Below, one piece after another: positions 8,777 to 19,425 of a DNA stretch of 36,863 nt (position 1 is its first letter; each line of letters starts with the position of its first letter). Position numbers and translations under genes: made by a program. Origin of the DNA: an uncultured beta proteobacterium (GTDB taxonomy: Bacteria > Pseudomonadota > Gammaproteobacteria > Burkholderiales > Burkholderiaceae_C); contig CAIMSP010000018.1 of NCBI GenBank assembly GCA_903844215.1, positions 1 to 36,863 of the forward strand, written 5' to 3'. Under the pieces are notes generated by a model. It was not told where the DNA came from. It did not search any database and saw only the letters and a list, made by a program, of their open reading frames with translations.

Positions 8777-9987
8777 CGGCTCTCACCCTTGAAAATGGTC
8801 TGGCGCCAGGGATTGGCGCCCAGCGCATAGGCCAGTTGCGCCGGTCCTTGCAGGTCCCACAGCACGAAGTCGGCGCGCATGCCCGCAGCCAGCACACCCC
8901 GATCCTGCAGGCCCAGGGCCTGGGCCGCGTGGCGCGTGACGCCGGCCAGCGCCTCCTCGGGCGTGAGGCGAAACAAGGTGCACGCCATGTTGAGCATCAG
9001 CAGCAGCGAGGTGCAGGGCGAGCTGCCCGGATTGCAGTCGCTGGCGATGGCCATGGGCACGCCGTGGCGGCGCAGCAGGGCGACGGGCGGCAGCCGGGTC
9101 TCGCGCAGAAAGTAAAAGGCACCGGGCAACAGCACGGCCACGCTGCCGGCATCGGCCATGGCCGCCGCGCCTTCTTCGGACAGCCACTCCAGGTGATCGC
9201 AGCTCAGGGCCCCAAAGCGCGCCGCCAGCGCCGCGCCGCCGCAGTCGCTCAACTGTTCGGCATGCAGCTTGAGCGGCAGGCCCAGCGCCTGTGCCGCCGC
9301 GAACACGCGCGCCACCTGGGCCGGGCTGAAGGCGATGCGCTCGCAAAAGGCGTCCACTGCGTCCACCAGGCCTTCGGCGTGCAACTGTGCCAGCATGGTC
9401 AGCACCTCGTCCACGTAGTCGTCGGCGCGACCGGCGAATTCTGGCGGCAGGGCGTGCGCTCCGAGGAAGGTGGTGCGCACGTCCAGCGCCTGCTCCCGCC
9501 CCAGGCTGCGTGCGACTTGCAGCAGCTTGCGCTCGTGCTCCAGTGCCAGGCCATAGCCGGACTTGATCTCCAGCGTGGTCACGCCCTCGCTCAGGAACTG
9601 GCGCAGGCGCACCCGGCTTTGGGCCTGGAGTTCGGCCGCGCTGGCCGCGCGCGTGGCGCGCACGGTGGAGGCAATGCCGCCGCCTTGGCGCGCGATCTCT
9701 TCGTAGCTGGCGCCACCCAGCCTGGCCTCGAATTCGTTGGCGCGGTCGCCGCCGTAGACCAGGTGCGTGTGGCAGTCGATCAGGCCCGGCGTGATCAGGG
9801 CGCCGTGCGCGTCGATGCGCTGCGCGCAGGCCGCCTCCAGTTCCCTGGGCAGGTCGGCGCGCGGCCCGACCCAGCGCAGCCGTTCGCCCTCCACCACCAG
9901 CGCCGCGTCCTCGATCAGGCCGTAGGGTCGGGGCCCGTCGGCGGCCATGGTTGCCACGCGGCAGCCGGTCCACAGCTTGAGCGTCAT
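8773..9987 (-). CDS. hutI: HutI, imidazolonepropionase
   Basis: HutI opens the ring of 4-imidazolone-5-propionate to N-formimino-L-glutamate, step three. The 404-residue amidohydrolase has the metal site CHTHLVYGG (His73, His75) followed by the substrate-binding [11 protein letters not shown], then SGYGL, the metal-binding [10 protein letters not shown], and the C-terminal [20 protein letters not shown] signature. ATG 9987 is preferred because it overlaps the hutD stop as ATGA, the arrangement repeated throughout this operon; an in-frame ATG six codons upstream (10005) would lie inside hutD. Cytoplasmic. Confidence 0.95.
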   Translation of the reverse strand: MTLKLWTGCRVATMAADGPRPYGLIEDAALVVEGERLRWVGPRADLPRELEAACAQRIDAHGALITPGLIDCHTHLVYGGDRANEFEARLGGASYEEIARQGGGIASTVRATRAASAAELQAQSRVRLRQFLSEGVTTLEIKSGYGLALEHERKLLQVARSLGREQALDVRTTFLGAHALPPEFAGRADDYVDEVLTMLAQLHAEGLVDAVDAFCERIAFSPAQVARVFAAAQALGLPLKLHAEQLSDCGGAALAARFGALSCDHLEWLSEEGAAAMADAGSVAVLLPGAFYFLRETRLPPVALLRRHGVPMAIASDCNPGSSPCTSLLLMLNMACTLFRLTPEEALAGVTRHAAQALGLQDRGVLAAGMRADFVLWDLQGPAQLAYALGANPWRQTIFKGESR

Positions 9988-10541
9988 GGTTCGATTTCCA
10001 TCCACAGGGCGTTGCTGGCCTGCACCTGCACCTGGCTGCCGGCCGGGAGCTCGCGCCAGGCCAGGCTGTGCGCCGCGACCCCGGTGGACTGCGCGCCCAG
10101 GCCCAGCGTGGCGCTGGCGTCAACGGCATAGAGCGCGACGCTGGTGCGGCGCTCGAGGACGTGGCTGCTGGCTCCGGACAGGCGCTGCATGCGCGCCACC
10201 CCAGCGCCGCGCAGCATCAGGTTGAAGTCCTGCGTGGCGCCAGCGAGCAAGTCACATTCCACACCGGCCGCGCCATCGAAGGCGAAGGGCGCACTGTGCC
10301 GGTCGAGCTCGTGCGTGGCGCCGTCCAGCGTCAGCCGCACGCCCGCGCCGGCGAGCACGGCGAACCAGCGCTGCACGCCGTCAAAGCGCGAAAACGGGCC
10401 GCTGCGCGTCACCTCGGCCACCGACAGGCGCCAGCGCCAGTGCTGCGCATCGGGCCAGGCGGCCAGCTCGCGCGTCACGCCCCCGCCATTGCGCCAGGGG
10501 CTGGGGGGCGTCTGCGCCAGGCTGACGATGTGCCAGCTCAC
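9984..10541 (-). CDS. hutD: HutD family protein
   Basis: This is a 185-residue cupin-like protein of the HutD family, a conserved companion of hut genes. In Pseudomonas, HutD is reported to limit runaway hut expression, perhaps by binding pathway intermediates; that role is carried over here by homology. The family opening [14 protein letters not shown] is clear, with [27 protein letters not shown] next. The start is GTG 10541, which overlaps the hutC stop as GTGA; longer in-frame extensions would run inside hutC and lack family similarity. It lies between hutC and hutI, both coupled by 4-bp overlaps. Confidence 0.92.
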   Translation of the reverse strand: MSWHIVSLAQTPPSPWRNGGGVTRELAAWPDAQHWRWRLSVAEVTRSGPFSRFDGVQRWFAVLAGAGVRLTLDGATHELDRHSAPFAFDGAAGVECDLLAGATQDFNLMLRGAGVARMQRLSGASSHVLERRTSVALYAVDASATLGLGAQSTGVAAHSLAWRELPAGSQVQVQASNALWMEIEP

Positions 10542-11257
10542 AGTTGGAATTTCCCGCTGAAGCTGTAGCGCGTGCCGGGATACACCAGCCGCACCCAACT
10601 GGCCACGTGCGCGCCGCTGACGGTGCTGCGGGTCATGACCAGGCAGGGGTCGCTGGCCTGGATCCCCAGGCATTGGGCTTCGTGCGCGCTGGGCAGGCTG
10701 GCCTCGATCGAATAGCTGGCTTCGGTCAGCGGCGCGTGCTCCAGCAGATAGCGCGTGGGGGTGGTGCTGCTGAAGTCGGCGCTCAGGTACTTCGGCGCTG
10801 CGGCCGGATTCACGTAGCGATCTTCGATCTGAATGGCCACGCCGTCCTCGTGGTGCACCAGCACCGAGTGGAATACCTTGGCGCCCTGGCGCAGCTTGAA
10901 GGTCTGCGCCAGCGCCAGGTTGGCGCGCACGGTCTCCAGCCGGTCCAGGTGCACGCTGTGCTCGTGGCCGCGCTCCAGCACCTCTTCGTGAATGTCGCGT
11001 ATCGCCAGCGTGCTCGAGATCCGGTGCAGCTGCGCCACGACCGTGCCCGAGCCCTGTATCCGGGTCACCAGGCCTTCCACCGCCAGCTCCTTCACCGCGC
11101 GGTTGATGGTCATGCGGCTCAAGCCGAACTGCTGCTGCAAAGCCGCTTCGCTCGGCACGGCATCGCCGGGGCGCCAGTGGCCGCAGCTGATCTGGGTTTT
11201 GACAAAGGCCTTGACCTGTTCGTAGGCCGGCAAAGGGTTGAGGGTCAGGCGGGGCAT
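10538..11257 (-). CDS. hutC: HutC, GntR-family histidine utilisation repressor
   Basis: HutC is a 239-residue GntR/HutC-family transcription factor. The N-terminal winged helix-turn-helix covers about residues 10-75 (VPSEAALQQQFGLSRMTINRAVKELAVEGLV, then RIQGSGTVVA), and the C-terminal UTRA ligand-binding domain follows (IEDRYVNPAAAPKYL, YLLEH). Family members repress hut genes and are released by urocanate. The likely targets are the two TTGTATAGACAA sites in the divergent control region at 15862-15877 and 16102-16117. It begins 107 bp after the transporter ATPase gene, with no such site and no clear ribosome-binding site in that gap. hutC is within the operon it probably controls, which implies feedback. 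Confidence 0.95.
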   Translation of the reverse strand: MPRLTLNPLPAYEQVKAFVKTQISCGHWRPGDAVPSEAALQQQFGLSRMTINRAVKELAVEGLVTRIQGSGTVVAQLHRISSTLAIRDIHEEVLERGHEHSVHLDRLETVRANLALAQTFKLRQGAKVFHSVLVHHEDGVAIQIEDRYVNPAAAPKYLSADFSSTTPTRYLLEHAPLTEASYSIEASLPSAHEAQCLGIQASDPCLVMTRSTVSGAHVASWVRLVYPGTRYSFSGKFQL

Positions 11258-11364
11258 GGGGTGGGATTATTCATAGATCTGGGAGTCACTGCTCGAATCT
11301 CCAAGTGTGTGTGGTCTGTGTGCAAACGCGCCGACAAAGACATCAGTGACAGAAAAATCCAAGG

Positions 11365-12078
11365 CTATGCGCCTGAATGCAGGCCCAGATAGGCCGCCGT
11401 CAGGCTCGGGTCATTGCGCGCATCGGCGGCGCAACCGCGCCACACGGTGGCGCCGGACTCGAGCACGCAGACGTCGTCCGCAGCGGCCAGCGCGCGCTCG
11501 GTATTTTGCTCGACCAGCAGCACCGTCATGCCCTCGCTGCGCAGCAGTTTCAAGGCCTGGTAGCACTGGTCGATCACCTTGGGCATGAGACCCAGCGACA
11601 GCTCGTCGATCATGATTAGCTTGGGGCGCGTCATCAAGGCCCTCCCTATCGCCAGCATTTGCTGTTCGCCACCCGACAGATTCCCCGCCAGTGAGCTCAG
11701 GCGTTCGCCCAAGCGCGGAAACAGGGCAAGCACGCGCTCGCGGTCCTGGGCGTAGCCCTTGACAGGATGAATCATGCCGCCCACGCGCAGGTTGTCCTCC
11801 ACCGACAAATCCTTGAACAAGCGCCGTCCTTCGGGCGAAATGGCGATGCCCTCGCGCACCCGTTGCGTCGCCGGCATGGCACTGATGTCGTGGCCTGCAA
11901 ACAGGATTTGTCCAGCTTGTAGTTCGCCGTGGCCGGCGATGCACATCAGTGTGGACGACTTACCCGCGCCGTTGGCACCCAGTAGGGCGGTGATGGTGCC
12001 GGGGCGCAGCCGCAGCGAGAGTTCGTGCACGGCGCTGAACGCGCCATAGCCGCAGCAGATGTTCTTGAGCTCAAGCAT
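11365..12078 (-). CDS. Branched-chain-type (LivF-like) ABC transporter ATPase
   Basis: This 237-residue ATPase is the LivF-type subunit of a hydrophobic-amino-acid-type importer. Walker A GANGAGKS lies at residues 34-41, the signature LSGGEQQML is intact, and Walker B is LIMIDELSLGL. ATG 12078 overlaps the preceding ATPase gene by 8 bp and has GGAGG upstream, which fixes the start; a longer frame from 12120 would be inside the neighbour. Its position directly ahead of hutC and behind a hut-type operator suggests the transporter brings in histidine, urocanate or a related imidazole compound; that substrate is inference. Confidence 0.93.
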   Translation of the reverse strand: MLELKNICCGYGAFSAVHELSLRLRPGTITALLGANGAGKSSTLMCIAGHGELQAGQILFAGHDISAMPATQRVREGIAISPEGRRLFKDLSVEDNLRVGGMIHPVKGYAQDRERVLALFPRLGERLSSLAGNLSGGEQQMLAIGRALMTRPKLIMIDELSLGLMPKVIDQCYQALKLLRSEGMTVLLVEQNTERALAAADDVCVLESGATVWRGCAADARNDPSLTAAYLGLHSGA

Positions 12079-12871
12079 GTCGCGCCTCCTTGGCCTGGGC
12101 GCCGCCGAGCACGTCGCCACCGAGGTACGCGGCCTGCACCAGCGGATCGTTCATCACGCGGCGCGGTTCACCGTCGCCGATCTTCCGTCCGTTCTCCAGC
12201 ACCACCAGGCGTTGGCACAGGCGCATGACTTCGCCCAGGTTGTGCTCGATCAGCACGATTGTCATGCCGCTGCGATGGATGTCGGCAATGGTGTTGGCGA
12301 AGGACTTCGCCTCCTTGGTGTTGAGCCCGGCCAGCGGTTCGTCCAGCAGGAATAATTCGGGCTGCAAAGCCAGGGCACGCGCCAGTTCCAGGCGCTTCAG
12401 AATGCCCAGGGGTTGCGTTCCCGGTAGCTGATGCGCGCACTCGGCAATACCCACACGTTCCAGCATCTGCATGGCGATCGCCCGCTCGGCGCTGCTGTCG
12501 ACGTGCAGCAAGGAGCGAAGCGGCGTCACGGTCTTGTGAAAGCCTGCGGCCAGACTCACGTTCTCCAGCAGCGTCATGTCGCGCAGCGGTTTAACCAACT
12601 GTTGGGACAGCGACATGCCGCGGCGCACGCGCTGGTCGATCGATAAATGCACCAGTGCCTGACCGTGCAAGTACACCTCGCCCTCGGTGGCCCGGACCAC
12701 GCCGGTGATGGCACGCAGCAAGGTGGTCTTGCCGGCGCCGTTAGGACCGATCAGGCCCAGCAGTTCGCCCGGCTGCACGCTGAACGACACCTGGTCCACC
12801 GCCGTCAGTCCGCCAAAGCGCACGGTCACGTTTTCGACGCGCAGCAGCCCCTGGCTTGCAGGGCCGCTCAT
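12071..12871 (-). CDS. Branched-chain-type (LivG-like) ABC transporter ATPase
   Basis: This 266-residue LivG-type ATPase has Walker A GPNGAGKT at residues 42-49 and Walker B LFLLDEPLAGL, plus the H-loop in VLIEHN. The ABC signature is unusual: where LSGGQ or LSYGQQR is expected, the protein reads QPLGILKRLELARAL, keeping the LELARAL part. Such divergence is known among LivG-like subunits, so activity is still expected because the partner LivF-type subunit has a normal signature. It overlaps the permease gene upstream by 4 bp (ATGA) and the next ATPase by 8 bp. Confidence 0.93.
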   Translation of the reverse strand: MSGPASQGLLRVENVTVRFGGLTAVDQVSFSVQPGELLGLIGPNGAGKTTLLRAITGVVRATEGEVYLHGQALVHLSIDQRVRRGMSLSQQLVKPLRDMTLLENVSLAAGFHKTVTPLRSLLHVDSSAERAIAMQMLERVGIAECAHQLPGTQPLGILKRLELARALALQPELFLLDEPLAGLNTKEAKSFANTIADIHRSGMTIVLIEHNLGEVMRLCQRLVVLENGRKIGDGEPRRVMNDPLVQAAYLGGDVLGGAQAKEARHA

Positions 12872-13719
12872 GCTCGATCTCCTTTGACTTTGGCGGTCCA
12901 GCGCGCGGCCAATCCGGCCAGGCCGTGTGGAGAGAAACGCATCATGGCGAACAGCAAAGCGCCGTAGACCAGCAATTTGTAGTCGCCAATGAACTGAAAC
13001 CAGCCCGGCAGGGCCGAGAGCACGGCCGCCGCGATGGTGACCCAGAATACCGAGCCGATGCCACCCACCACCACCATCGACAACACCGTGACCGACTCGA
13101 CAAAACCAAAGCTGTCGGGGCCGATGAACTTGAGGTTTTGCGCGTACATGGCACCGGCCGCACCGGCCAGGGCCGTGCCGATGGCAAAGGCCGCCAGCTT
13201 GTAGCGTGGCACATCGATGCCGAGCACGCGCATGGTGTCCTCATCCTGCGCGATGCCGTTGAACACGCGCCCCATCCAGCAGCGCTGGATGTACAGACTC
13301 AAGCCCGCCGTCAGCGCAGCCAGCGCCAGCGACGCCAGCATGAAGCCGGTCTTGCCCAGGCCAGAAGCGGGGAAGCCGGTGATGCCCATCTCGCCTCCCA
13401 TCCACTCCTGCTGGCGCACGACGCCGATGAAAATGAAACCCACGCCCATGGTGGTGATGGCCAAAAAGTCGGCTCGGACGCGCAGGCTGGCCAGTCCCAC
13501 CAACAGGCCTAGGAGTCCCGCCATCAACATGGAAAACGGCAGCGTCAAGAAGAACGGCAGACCGGCCTGACACAGCATGGCCGAGGTGTAGGCGCCCAGC
13601 CCCAGAAAGGCCGCGTGCCCCAGGCTGATCTGCCCGCAAAAGCCGGTGATGAGGTTGAGTGACAAGGCAAACATCACGCTGATGCCGATGGTGGTGATGA
13701 GCGAAATTTCGTAGTCCAT
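12868..13719 (-). CDS. Branched-chain-type (LivM-like) ABC transporter permease
   Basis: This 283-residue inner-membrane protein has about eight hydrophobic segments. The LivM-type signature is plain: SLNLITGFCGQISLGHAAFLGLGAYTSAML near the N-terminus and the coupling-helix region AAFAIGTALAGAAGAMYA around residues 170-195. It would pair with the LivH-type permease just upstream to form the translocation pore. ATG 13719 lies 10 bp after that gene's stop, and its own stop overlaps the next gene as ATGA, so five transporter genes are tightly coupled. Confidence 0.93.
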   Translation of the reverse strand: MDYEISLITTIGISVMFALSLNLITGFCGQISLGHAAFLGLGAYTSAMLCQAGLPFFLTLPFSMLMAGLLGLLVGLASLRVRADFLAITTMGVGFIFIGVVRQQEWMGGEMGITGFPASGLGKTGFMLASLALAALTAGLSLYIQRCWMGRVFNGIAQDEDTMRVLGIDVPRYKLAAFAIGTALAGAAGAMYAQNLKFIGPDSFGFVESVTVLSMVVVGGIGSVFWVTIAAAVLSALPGWFQFIGDYKLLVYGALLFAMMRFSPHGLAGLAARWTAKVKGDRA

Positions 13720-13729
13720 GGTGGGCCCT

Positions 13730-14593
13730 TCAGCGTTTGGCGAACAGGCCTTGGGGTCGCAGCATCAGCACCACGATCAGAAAGGTGAAGGCAATGGCGT
13801 TGCGGTCCAGCAGCTTGCCCAGATAGACGGTGCCAAAGGATTCGACCAGCCCCAGTACCAGCGCTGCCATCAAGGTGCCTGGCACCGAACCGAGTCCGCC
13901 CAGCACGATGATTGCCAGGGCCTTGTAGGACGGTACGCTGCCCATGGTGGGCTCCACCAGGTTGTTCAGCAGTGCCACCCAGACACCGGCAAAGCCGGCC
14001 AGGGCCGAGCCGATCAAAAAATTCAGATCCCGCACCATCGTCAGGCGAATGCCGAAGGACTCGGCCATCTGCGGGTCGGACACCGTGGCTTGGCACGCCA
14101 CGCCAATGCGGGTGCGGGTCTGCAACCAGGCCAGCGCACCGATGATGAGCACCGTTCCCAGCATCACCGCCAGTTCGGCCTGCTTGAACTGCAGGCCGCC
14201 TAAGAGTTGTACCTGAGCTTGCAGCGGCGGATTGGCAAACGACAAGCCTGACGCACCAAAGACGATGCGAAAACATTCCTCTGCCGCGATGAAAAGCCCG
14301 ATCGAGGCGATCAGCGCGACGTGGGGCGGTTGCTTCAGGATCGGCAGGTAGGCCAGGCGAAACATGGCAACGCCGCATAGGCCCGACACCGTCATGGCCG
14401 CCAGCAAGGTGATCGCCAAATTGCCGGTGGCGTTATAGGCCAGCACACCGACGTAGGCCCCGAGTGTGAACAGGCTGGCATGGGCCACGTGCAGGATGCG
14501 CAGCAGTCCATAGACCAAGGTCAGGCCGATCGCGATGAGCGCGTAAATACTTCCCTGCACCAGGCTTTGGGCGACAAGCTCGAGATACAACAT
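13730..14593 (-). CDS. Branched-chain-type (LivH-like) ABC transporter permease
   Basis: This 287-residue polytopic membrane protein opens with the family motif GSIYALIAIGLTLVYGLLRILHVAHASLFTLGAYVG. The cytoplasmic coupling region LNFLIGSALAGFAGVWVALL is at about residues 190-215. It forms the second half of the permease with the LivM-like protein. It begins 34 bp after the binding-protein gene and shows no strong ribosome-binding site. It belongs to the same leftward transcription unit. Confidence 0.93.
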   Translation of the reverse strand: MLYLELVAQSLVQGSIYALIAIGLTLVYGLLRILHVAHASLFTLGAYVGVLAYNATGNLAITLLAAMTVSGLCGVAMFRLAYLPILKQPPHVALIASIGLFIAAEECFRIVFGASGLSFANPPLQAQVQLLGGLQFKQAELAVMLGTVLIIGALAWLQTRTRIGVACQATVSDPQMAESFGIRLTMVRDLNFLIGSALAGFAGVWVALLNNLVEPTMGSVPSYKALAIIVLGGLGSVPGTLMAALVLGLVESFGTVYLGKLLDRNAIAFTFLIVVLMLRPQGLFAKR

Positions 14594-14627
14594 GGCGCTG
14601 GCGTTGATGGGTTGGCAGGGCGAAGGT

Positions 14628-15782
14628 TTACTTCGACGCCTTGCTCGGCGGGGCCAGCAGCACGGGGTCCGAGACGATGGAATGGCGGTGGAAGGCCTTG
14701 TCCTTCACCACTTGAACCTGCAGGTCTTTCTTCACCTCGTGCAAGTCGTTGAAGGCGAGCTTGCCTATGGGCGCGTCATAGCTGCCGGAGGCGATGGCGT
14801 CGCGCAGCGTGGCACCACCCTTGCCGTCGGCCCTGCGCAGTCCGTCGATCAACACCTGCGTGGCGGTGTAGGTCGCCGCGGCGACCATGTCGGCGCCGAC
14901 GTTGTTGGCCTGGCGGAAATCGCTCAGAAAAGCCCGGGTGACTGGATTCGCCGAATCGCGGTCGAGCGAGGTGGTGATGAGTACGCCCTCGGAGGCGGGT
15001 CCGGCGATCTCCATGAATTTTTCCGAGTCGTAGCCCTCTTGGCCGATGATGGTGGCGGTGACGCCGGCGGCACGCAACTGGTTCACCAAGGGGCCTGCGG
15101 TATAGAAATAGCCGCTGGCATAAATGACATCGGGGTCCTGGGCTTTGACCTGGGAAATCAGGGCGCCAAACTGGCGGTCCTGCATGCTGTATTCATGCTC
15201 GGCCAGGATGTTCAAACCGAACTTGGTGGCGCCTTCCTTGAAGCCTGCGGCCAGGGACTGACCAAAGTCGTTCTTCAGAGTGATGAGCACGACCTTCTTT
15301 TTGCCCAGGTTTTGCACCAGCTTGGCGCCGCCACGTCCCTGCACTTCGCCCATGGCGGAGACGCGGAACATGAAGTCGCCCGCGCGCGTGATGTCGGGGT
15401 GGATCGCATACGCCACAACGTAGGGCACTTGGGCCGTCTGGAAGATCGATGCGGCGGCCCGCGTGGAGCCCGAGTAGGAGCCGCCCACAGCGCCGACGAC
15501 CTTGTCCTTTTCCACCAGCTTGGTGGCAGCAGGCACGGCTTCCTTGGGCGACGCCTGGTCGTCATAGATCACGAGCTCGAGCTTCTCCCCCTTGATGCCG
15601 CCCTTGGCATTGGCCTGCGCCACCGCCAGCTTGGCGCCGTCGAGCGCGGACTTTCCGTCGGCTGCGGCAAAGCCGGTGAGCGGCACCGTGATGCCGATCT
15701 TGACATCGGCGTTGGCTGCGCTGGCGAGCATGGCCAGCCCGAGTGCGGCCAGGGTGGAAGGAATGCGGCTGGAAACTTGCAT
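14628..15782 (-). CDS. Periplasmic binding protein of the branched-chain-type transporter
   Basis: This 384-residue LivJ/LivK-type (peripla_BP_6) solute-binding protein is first in the leftward operon. A classic signal peptide ends at ASAANA, so the mature protein starts about residue 26 with DVKIGITVPLTGFAAADG. Further family landmarks are VVGAVGGSYSGSTRAAASIF and LRAAGVTATIIGQEGYDS. ATG 15782 is chosen because AGGAG is correctly spaced upstream and the signal peptide begins there; the frame stays open to 15875, but that extension would run into the operator. The promoter and a probable HutC site lie 80-120 bp upstream, which makes histidine, urocanate or a related molecule the best guess for the ligand. 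Confidence 0.92.
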   Translation of the reverse strand: MQVSSRIPSTLAALGLAMLASAANADVKIGITVPLTGFAAADGKSALDGAKLAVAQANAKGGIKGEKLELVIYDDQASPKEAVPAATKLVEKDKVVGAVGGSYSGSTRAAASIFQTAQVPYVVAYAIHPDITRAGDFMFRVSAMGEVQGRGGAKLVQNLGKKKVVLITLKNDFGQSLAAGFKEGATKFGLNILAEHEYSMQDRQFGALISQVKAQDPDVIYASGYFYTAGPLVNQLRAAGVTATIIGQEGYDSEKFMEIAGPASEGVLITTSLDRDSANPVTRAFLSDFRQANNVGADMVAAATYTATQVLIDGLRRADGKGGATLRDAIASGSYDAPIGKLAFNDLHEVKKDLQVQVVKDKAFHRHSIVSDPVLLAPPSKASK

Positions 15783-15861
15783 GGTGAGACTCCTGGTGAA
15801 AGCGTCGAAAAAGGCGACGGGTTGACTTCTGAATGGATACAAATTTAGAAATGCTTCTTTA

Positions 15862-15877
15862 ACTTGTATAGACAACT
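15862..15877. promoter_or_regulatory. Probable HutC operator 1 (leftward promoter)
   Basis: ACTTGTATAGACAACT has inverted half-sites ACTTGT and ACAACT (5 of 6 matched) around ATAG. Its core TTGTATAGACAA (15864-15875) is identical to the core of site 2. HutC of the GntR family is known to bind TTGTATRNACAA-like palindromes. The site overlaps the downstream edge of the leftward -10 box and the presumed transcription start, a position suited to repression. Confidence 0.75.
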
Positions 15878-15903
15878 TTATTCGACCAGATTTGGCTTGT
15901 CAA
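15875..15903 (-). promoter_or_regulatory. Sigma-70 promoter of the transporter-hut operon
   Basis: On the minus strand a perfect -35 TTGACA (15903-15898) is followed by exactly 17 bp and a -10 TAAAGT (15880-15875, 4 of 6 to consensus). It points at the binding-protein gene, giving a leader of roughly 80-90 nt. The HutC-like operator immediately downstream would block polymerase. Confidence 0.65.
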
Positions 15904-16101
15904 GAGCCGATGTTGTTCGAATGCTCAGTGCTTACCCTAGGTTTTGACTCCGCCTGCTCCCGGTCACTTTGAAGTCGGCAGCTGGGAAACGCATGATTCA
16001 GCACAAGACGCCGCTCGAGCAAGTCGCGCAGCACGCTCCATCGCAACCCGATGGCCTCGTCATCAAAGATTTTTTACCTAGGGTTTTCCCGCTGTCCAGG
16101 A

Positions 16102-16117
16102 AGTTGTATAGACAACT
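16102..16117. promoter_or_regulatory. Probable HutC operator 2 (hutUH promoter)
   Basis: AGTTGTATAGACAACT has perfect 6-bp inverted half-sites AGTTGT/ACAACT around ATAG. It lies 67 bp before the hutU start and directly upstream of a TATACT box, so a bound repressor would cover the -10/-35 spacer. The 12-bp core is identical to that of site 1, 240 bp away. Confidence 0.78.
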
Positions 16118-16121
16118 AAAC

Positions 16122-16127
16122 TATACT
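16122..16127 (+). promoter_or_regulatory. -10 box of the hutUH promoter
   Basis: TATACT matches the -10 consensus at five of six positions and lies 57 bp before the hutU ATG. No convincing -35 occurs at 16-18 bp spacing (GGAAGT at best), so the promoter may be weak or need an activator. Confidence 0.5.
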
Positions 16128-16184
16128 GGCAAATCCTTAACCGGCAGACAAATTTCCTCACCCGTTAAACCAAGGACCCAACTC

Positions 16185-17879
<1,695 letters not shown>

Positions 17880-17880
17880 G

Positions 17881-19419
17881 ATGTTGATTCAACCCGGCCA
17901 CTTCACCCTGGAGCAACTCCAGGCCATCCACGCCGGCGTCGAGCCCTTGACGCTGCCCGAATCGAGCCGCGAAGTCATTCGCGCCAGCCAGCGCGTGGTG
18001 CAGGCCGCCGCCGACGGCGACGCGCCGGTGTACGGCGTGAACACCGGCTTTGGCAAGCTCGCGAACCAGCGCATCAGCAAGGCGCAACTGGCCACGCTGC
18101 AACTCAATCTGATCCGTTCGCACAGCGTGGGCGTGGGTGTGGCGCTGGCCCCCGAGGTCGTGCGCCTGATGCTGGCGCTGAAAGCGGCCAGTCTGGCGCG
18201 CGGCCATTCGGGCGTGCGCGAGCTGGTGATCGACACGCTGCTGGCGGTGCACAACGCGGGACTCGTGCCCTACGTCCCGTCGCAGGGGTCGGTGGGCGCC
18301 TCCGGCGATCTGGCGCCGCTGGCGCACATGACGCTCGCGCTCATCGGCGAAGGCGACATGCTGCAGGGCGGTGAACGCGTGCCCGCAGCCCAGGCCTTGC
18401 AACAGGCCGGCATCACACCGCTGAAGTTGGGTCCGAAAGAGGGGCTGGCGCTGATCAACGGCACGCAGACCTCGACCGCGCTGGCGCTGCACGCGCTGCT
18501 CAGCTTTGAGCCGGTGCTCGAAGCCGCGCTGGTGATCGGCGCGCTCACGGTGGACGCGGCGCGCGGCAGCGACGGCCCCTTCGATCCGCGCATCCATGAA
18601 CTGCGCGGCCAGCCCGGACAGATCGCCGTGGCGCAGTACTACCGCACGCTGCTCAAGGGCAGCGCGATTCGCAGTTCGCACGTCGATGGCGACGACCGCG
18701 TGCAGGACCCGTACAGCCTGCGTTGCCAACCGCAGGTCGTGGGCGCGTGCCTGGACCAGCTGCGCCACGGCGCGCTGGTGCTGCTGCGCGAGGCCAACGC
18801 CGTGACCGACAACCCGCTGGTCTTCGTGGAAGACGGCGCCATGATTTCGGGCGGCAATTTCCACGCCGAGCCGGTGGCGCTGGCCGCCGACGGCATGGCG
18901 CTGGCGATCGCCGAAGTCGGCGCCATCGCCGAGCGCCGCATCGCCATGCTGATCGACTCGGGCGTGTCGCGCCTGCCGCCGTTTCTCACCGCCGATGCCG
19001 GCCTGAACTCCGGCTTCATGATCGCCCATGTGACGGCGGCCGCGCTCGCCTCCGAGAACAAGTCGCTGGCGCACCCGGCCAGCGTGGACAGCTTGCCCAC
19101 CAGCGCGAACCAGGAAGACCATGTGTCGATGGCGACCTTTGCCGCGCGCCGGCTGCAGGCCATGATCAGCAACACCGCCAACATCCTGGGCATCGAGCTG
19201 CTGGCCGCCGCGCAAGGCCTGGAGTTTCTGCGCCCGCTGCGCAGTTCGGCGGCGCTGGAGCAGGCGCACGCCCTGCTGCGCGCGCAGGTCCCGGCGCTGG
19301 ACCAGGACCGCTTTCTGGCGCCCGACATCGAGCACGCCACCGGCCTGGTGCGCGACGGCTCGCTGGCGCGCATCCTGCACACGCTGCCCGATCTGCCCAA
19401 ACTCTGGGTCGCGGTCTGA
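17881..19419 (+). CDS. hutH: HutH, histidine ammonia-lyase
   Basis: HutH eliminates ammonia from L-histidine to form urocanate, the committing step. The 512-residue protein carries the Ala140-Ser141-Gly142 triad in [15 protein letters not shown], which cyclises to the MIO prosthetic group. Other family landmarks are [12 protein letters not shown] near the N-terminus (with the catalytic Tyr), [15 protein letters not shown], and [42 protein letters not shown]. The ATG is separated from the hutU stop by a single base, so the pair is surely one transcript. A strong hairpin terminator follows within 10 bp. Confidence 0.97.
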   Translation: MLIQPGHFTLEQLQAIHAGVEPLTLPESSREVIRASQRVVQAAADGDAPVYGVNTGFGKLANQRISKAQLATLQLNLIRSHSVGVGVALAPEVVRLMLALKAASLARGHSGVRELVIDTLLAVHNAGLVPYVPSQGSVGASGDLAPLAHMTLALIGEGDMLQGGERVPAAQALQQAGITPLKLGPKEGLALINGTQTSTALALHALLSFEPVLEAALVIGALTVDAARGSDGPFDPRIHELRGQPGQIAVAQYYRTLLKGSAIRSSHVDGDDRVQDPYSLRCQPQVVGACLDQLRHGALVLLREANAVTDNPLVFVEDGAMISGGNFHAEPVALAADGMALAIAEVGAIAERRIAMLIDSGVSRLPPFLTADAGLNSGFMIAHVTAAALASENKSLAHPASVDSLPTSANQEDHVSMATFAARRLQAMISNTANILGIELLAAAQGLEFLRPLRSSAALEQAHALLRAQVPALDQDRFLAPDIEHATGLVRDGSLARILHTLPDLPKLWVAV

Positions 19420-19425
19420 GCCAAT

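Noticed and set aside
8770-10131. Long open frame on the plus strand across hutI
   Set aside because: It mirrors hutI and hutD, which have clear motifs and coupled starts; its composition is that of a shadow frame.
11258-11364. Separate promoter or HutC operator directly before hutC
   Set aside because: No TTGTAT/ACAA site and no convincing -35/-10 pair; only a short 7-bp inverted pair (11285-11291 with 11344-11350) was seen, which is too weak to call.
15969-16184. Upstream extension of hutU to an earlier start
   Set aside because: The 72 extra residues would cover the operator and -10 box, and family similarity begins at 16185 with a good ribosome-binding site.
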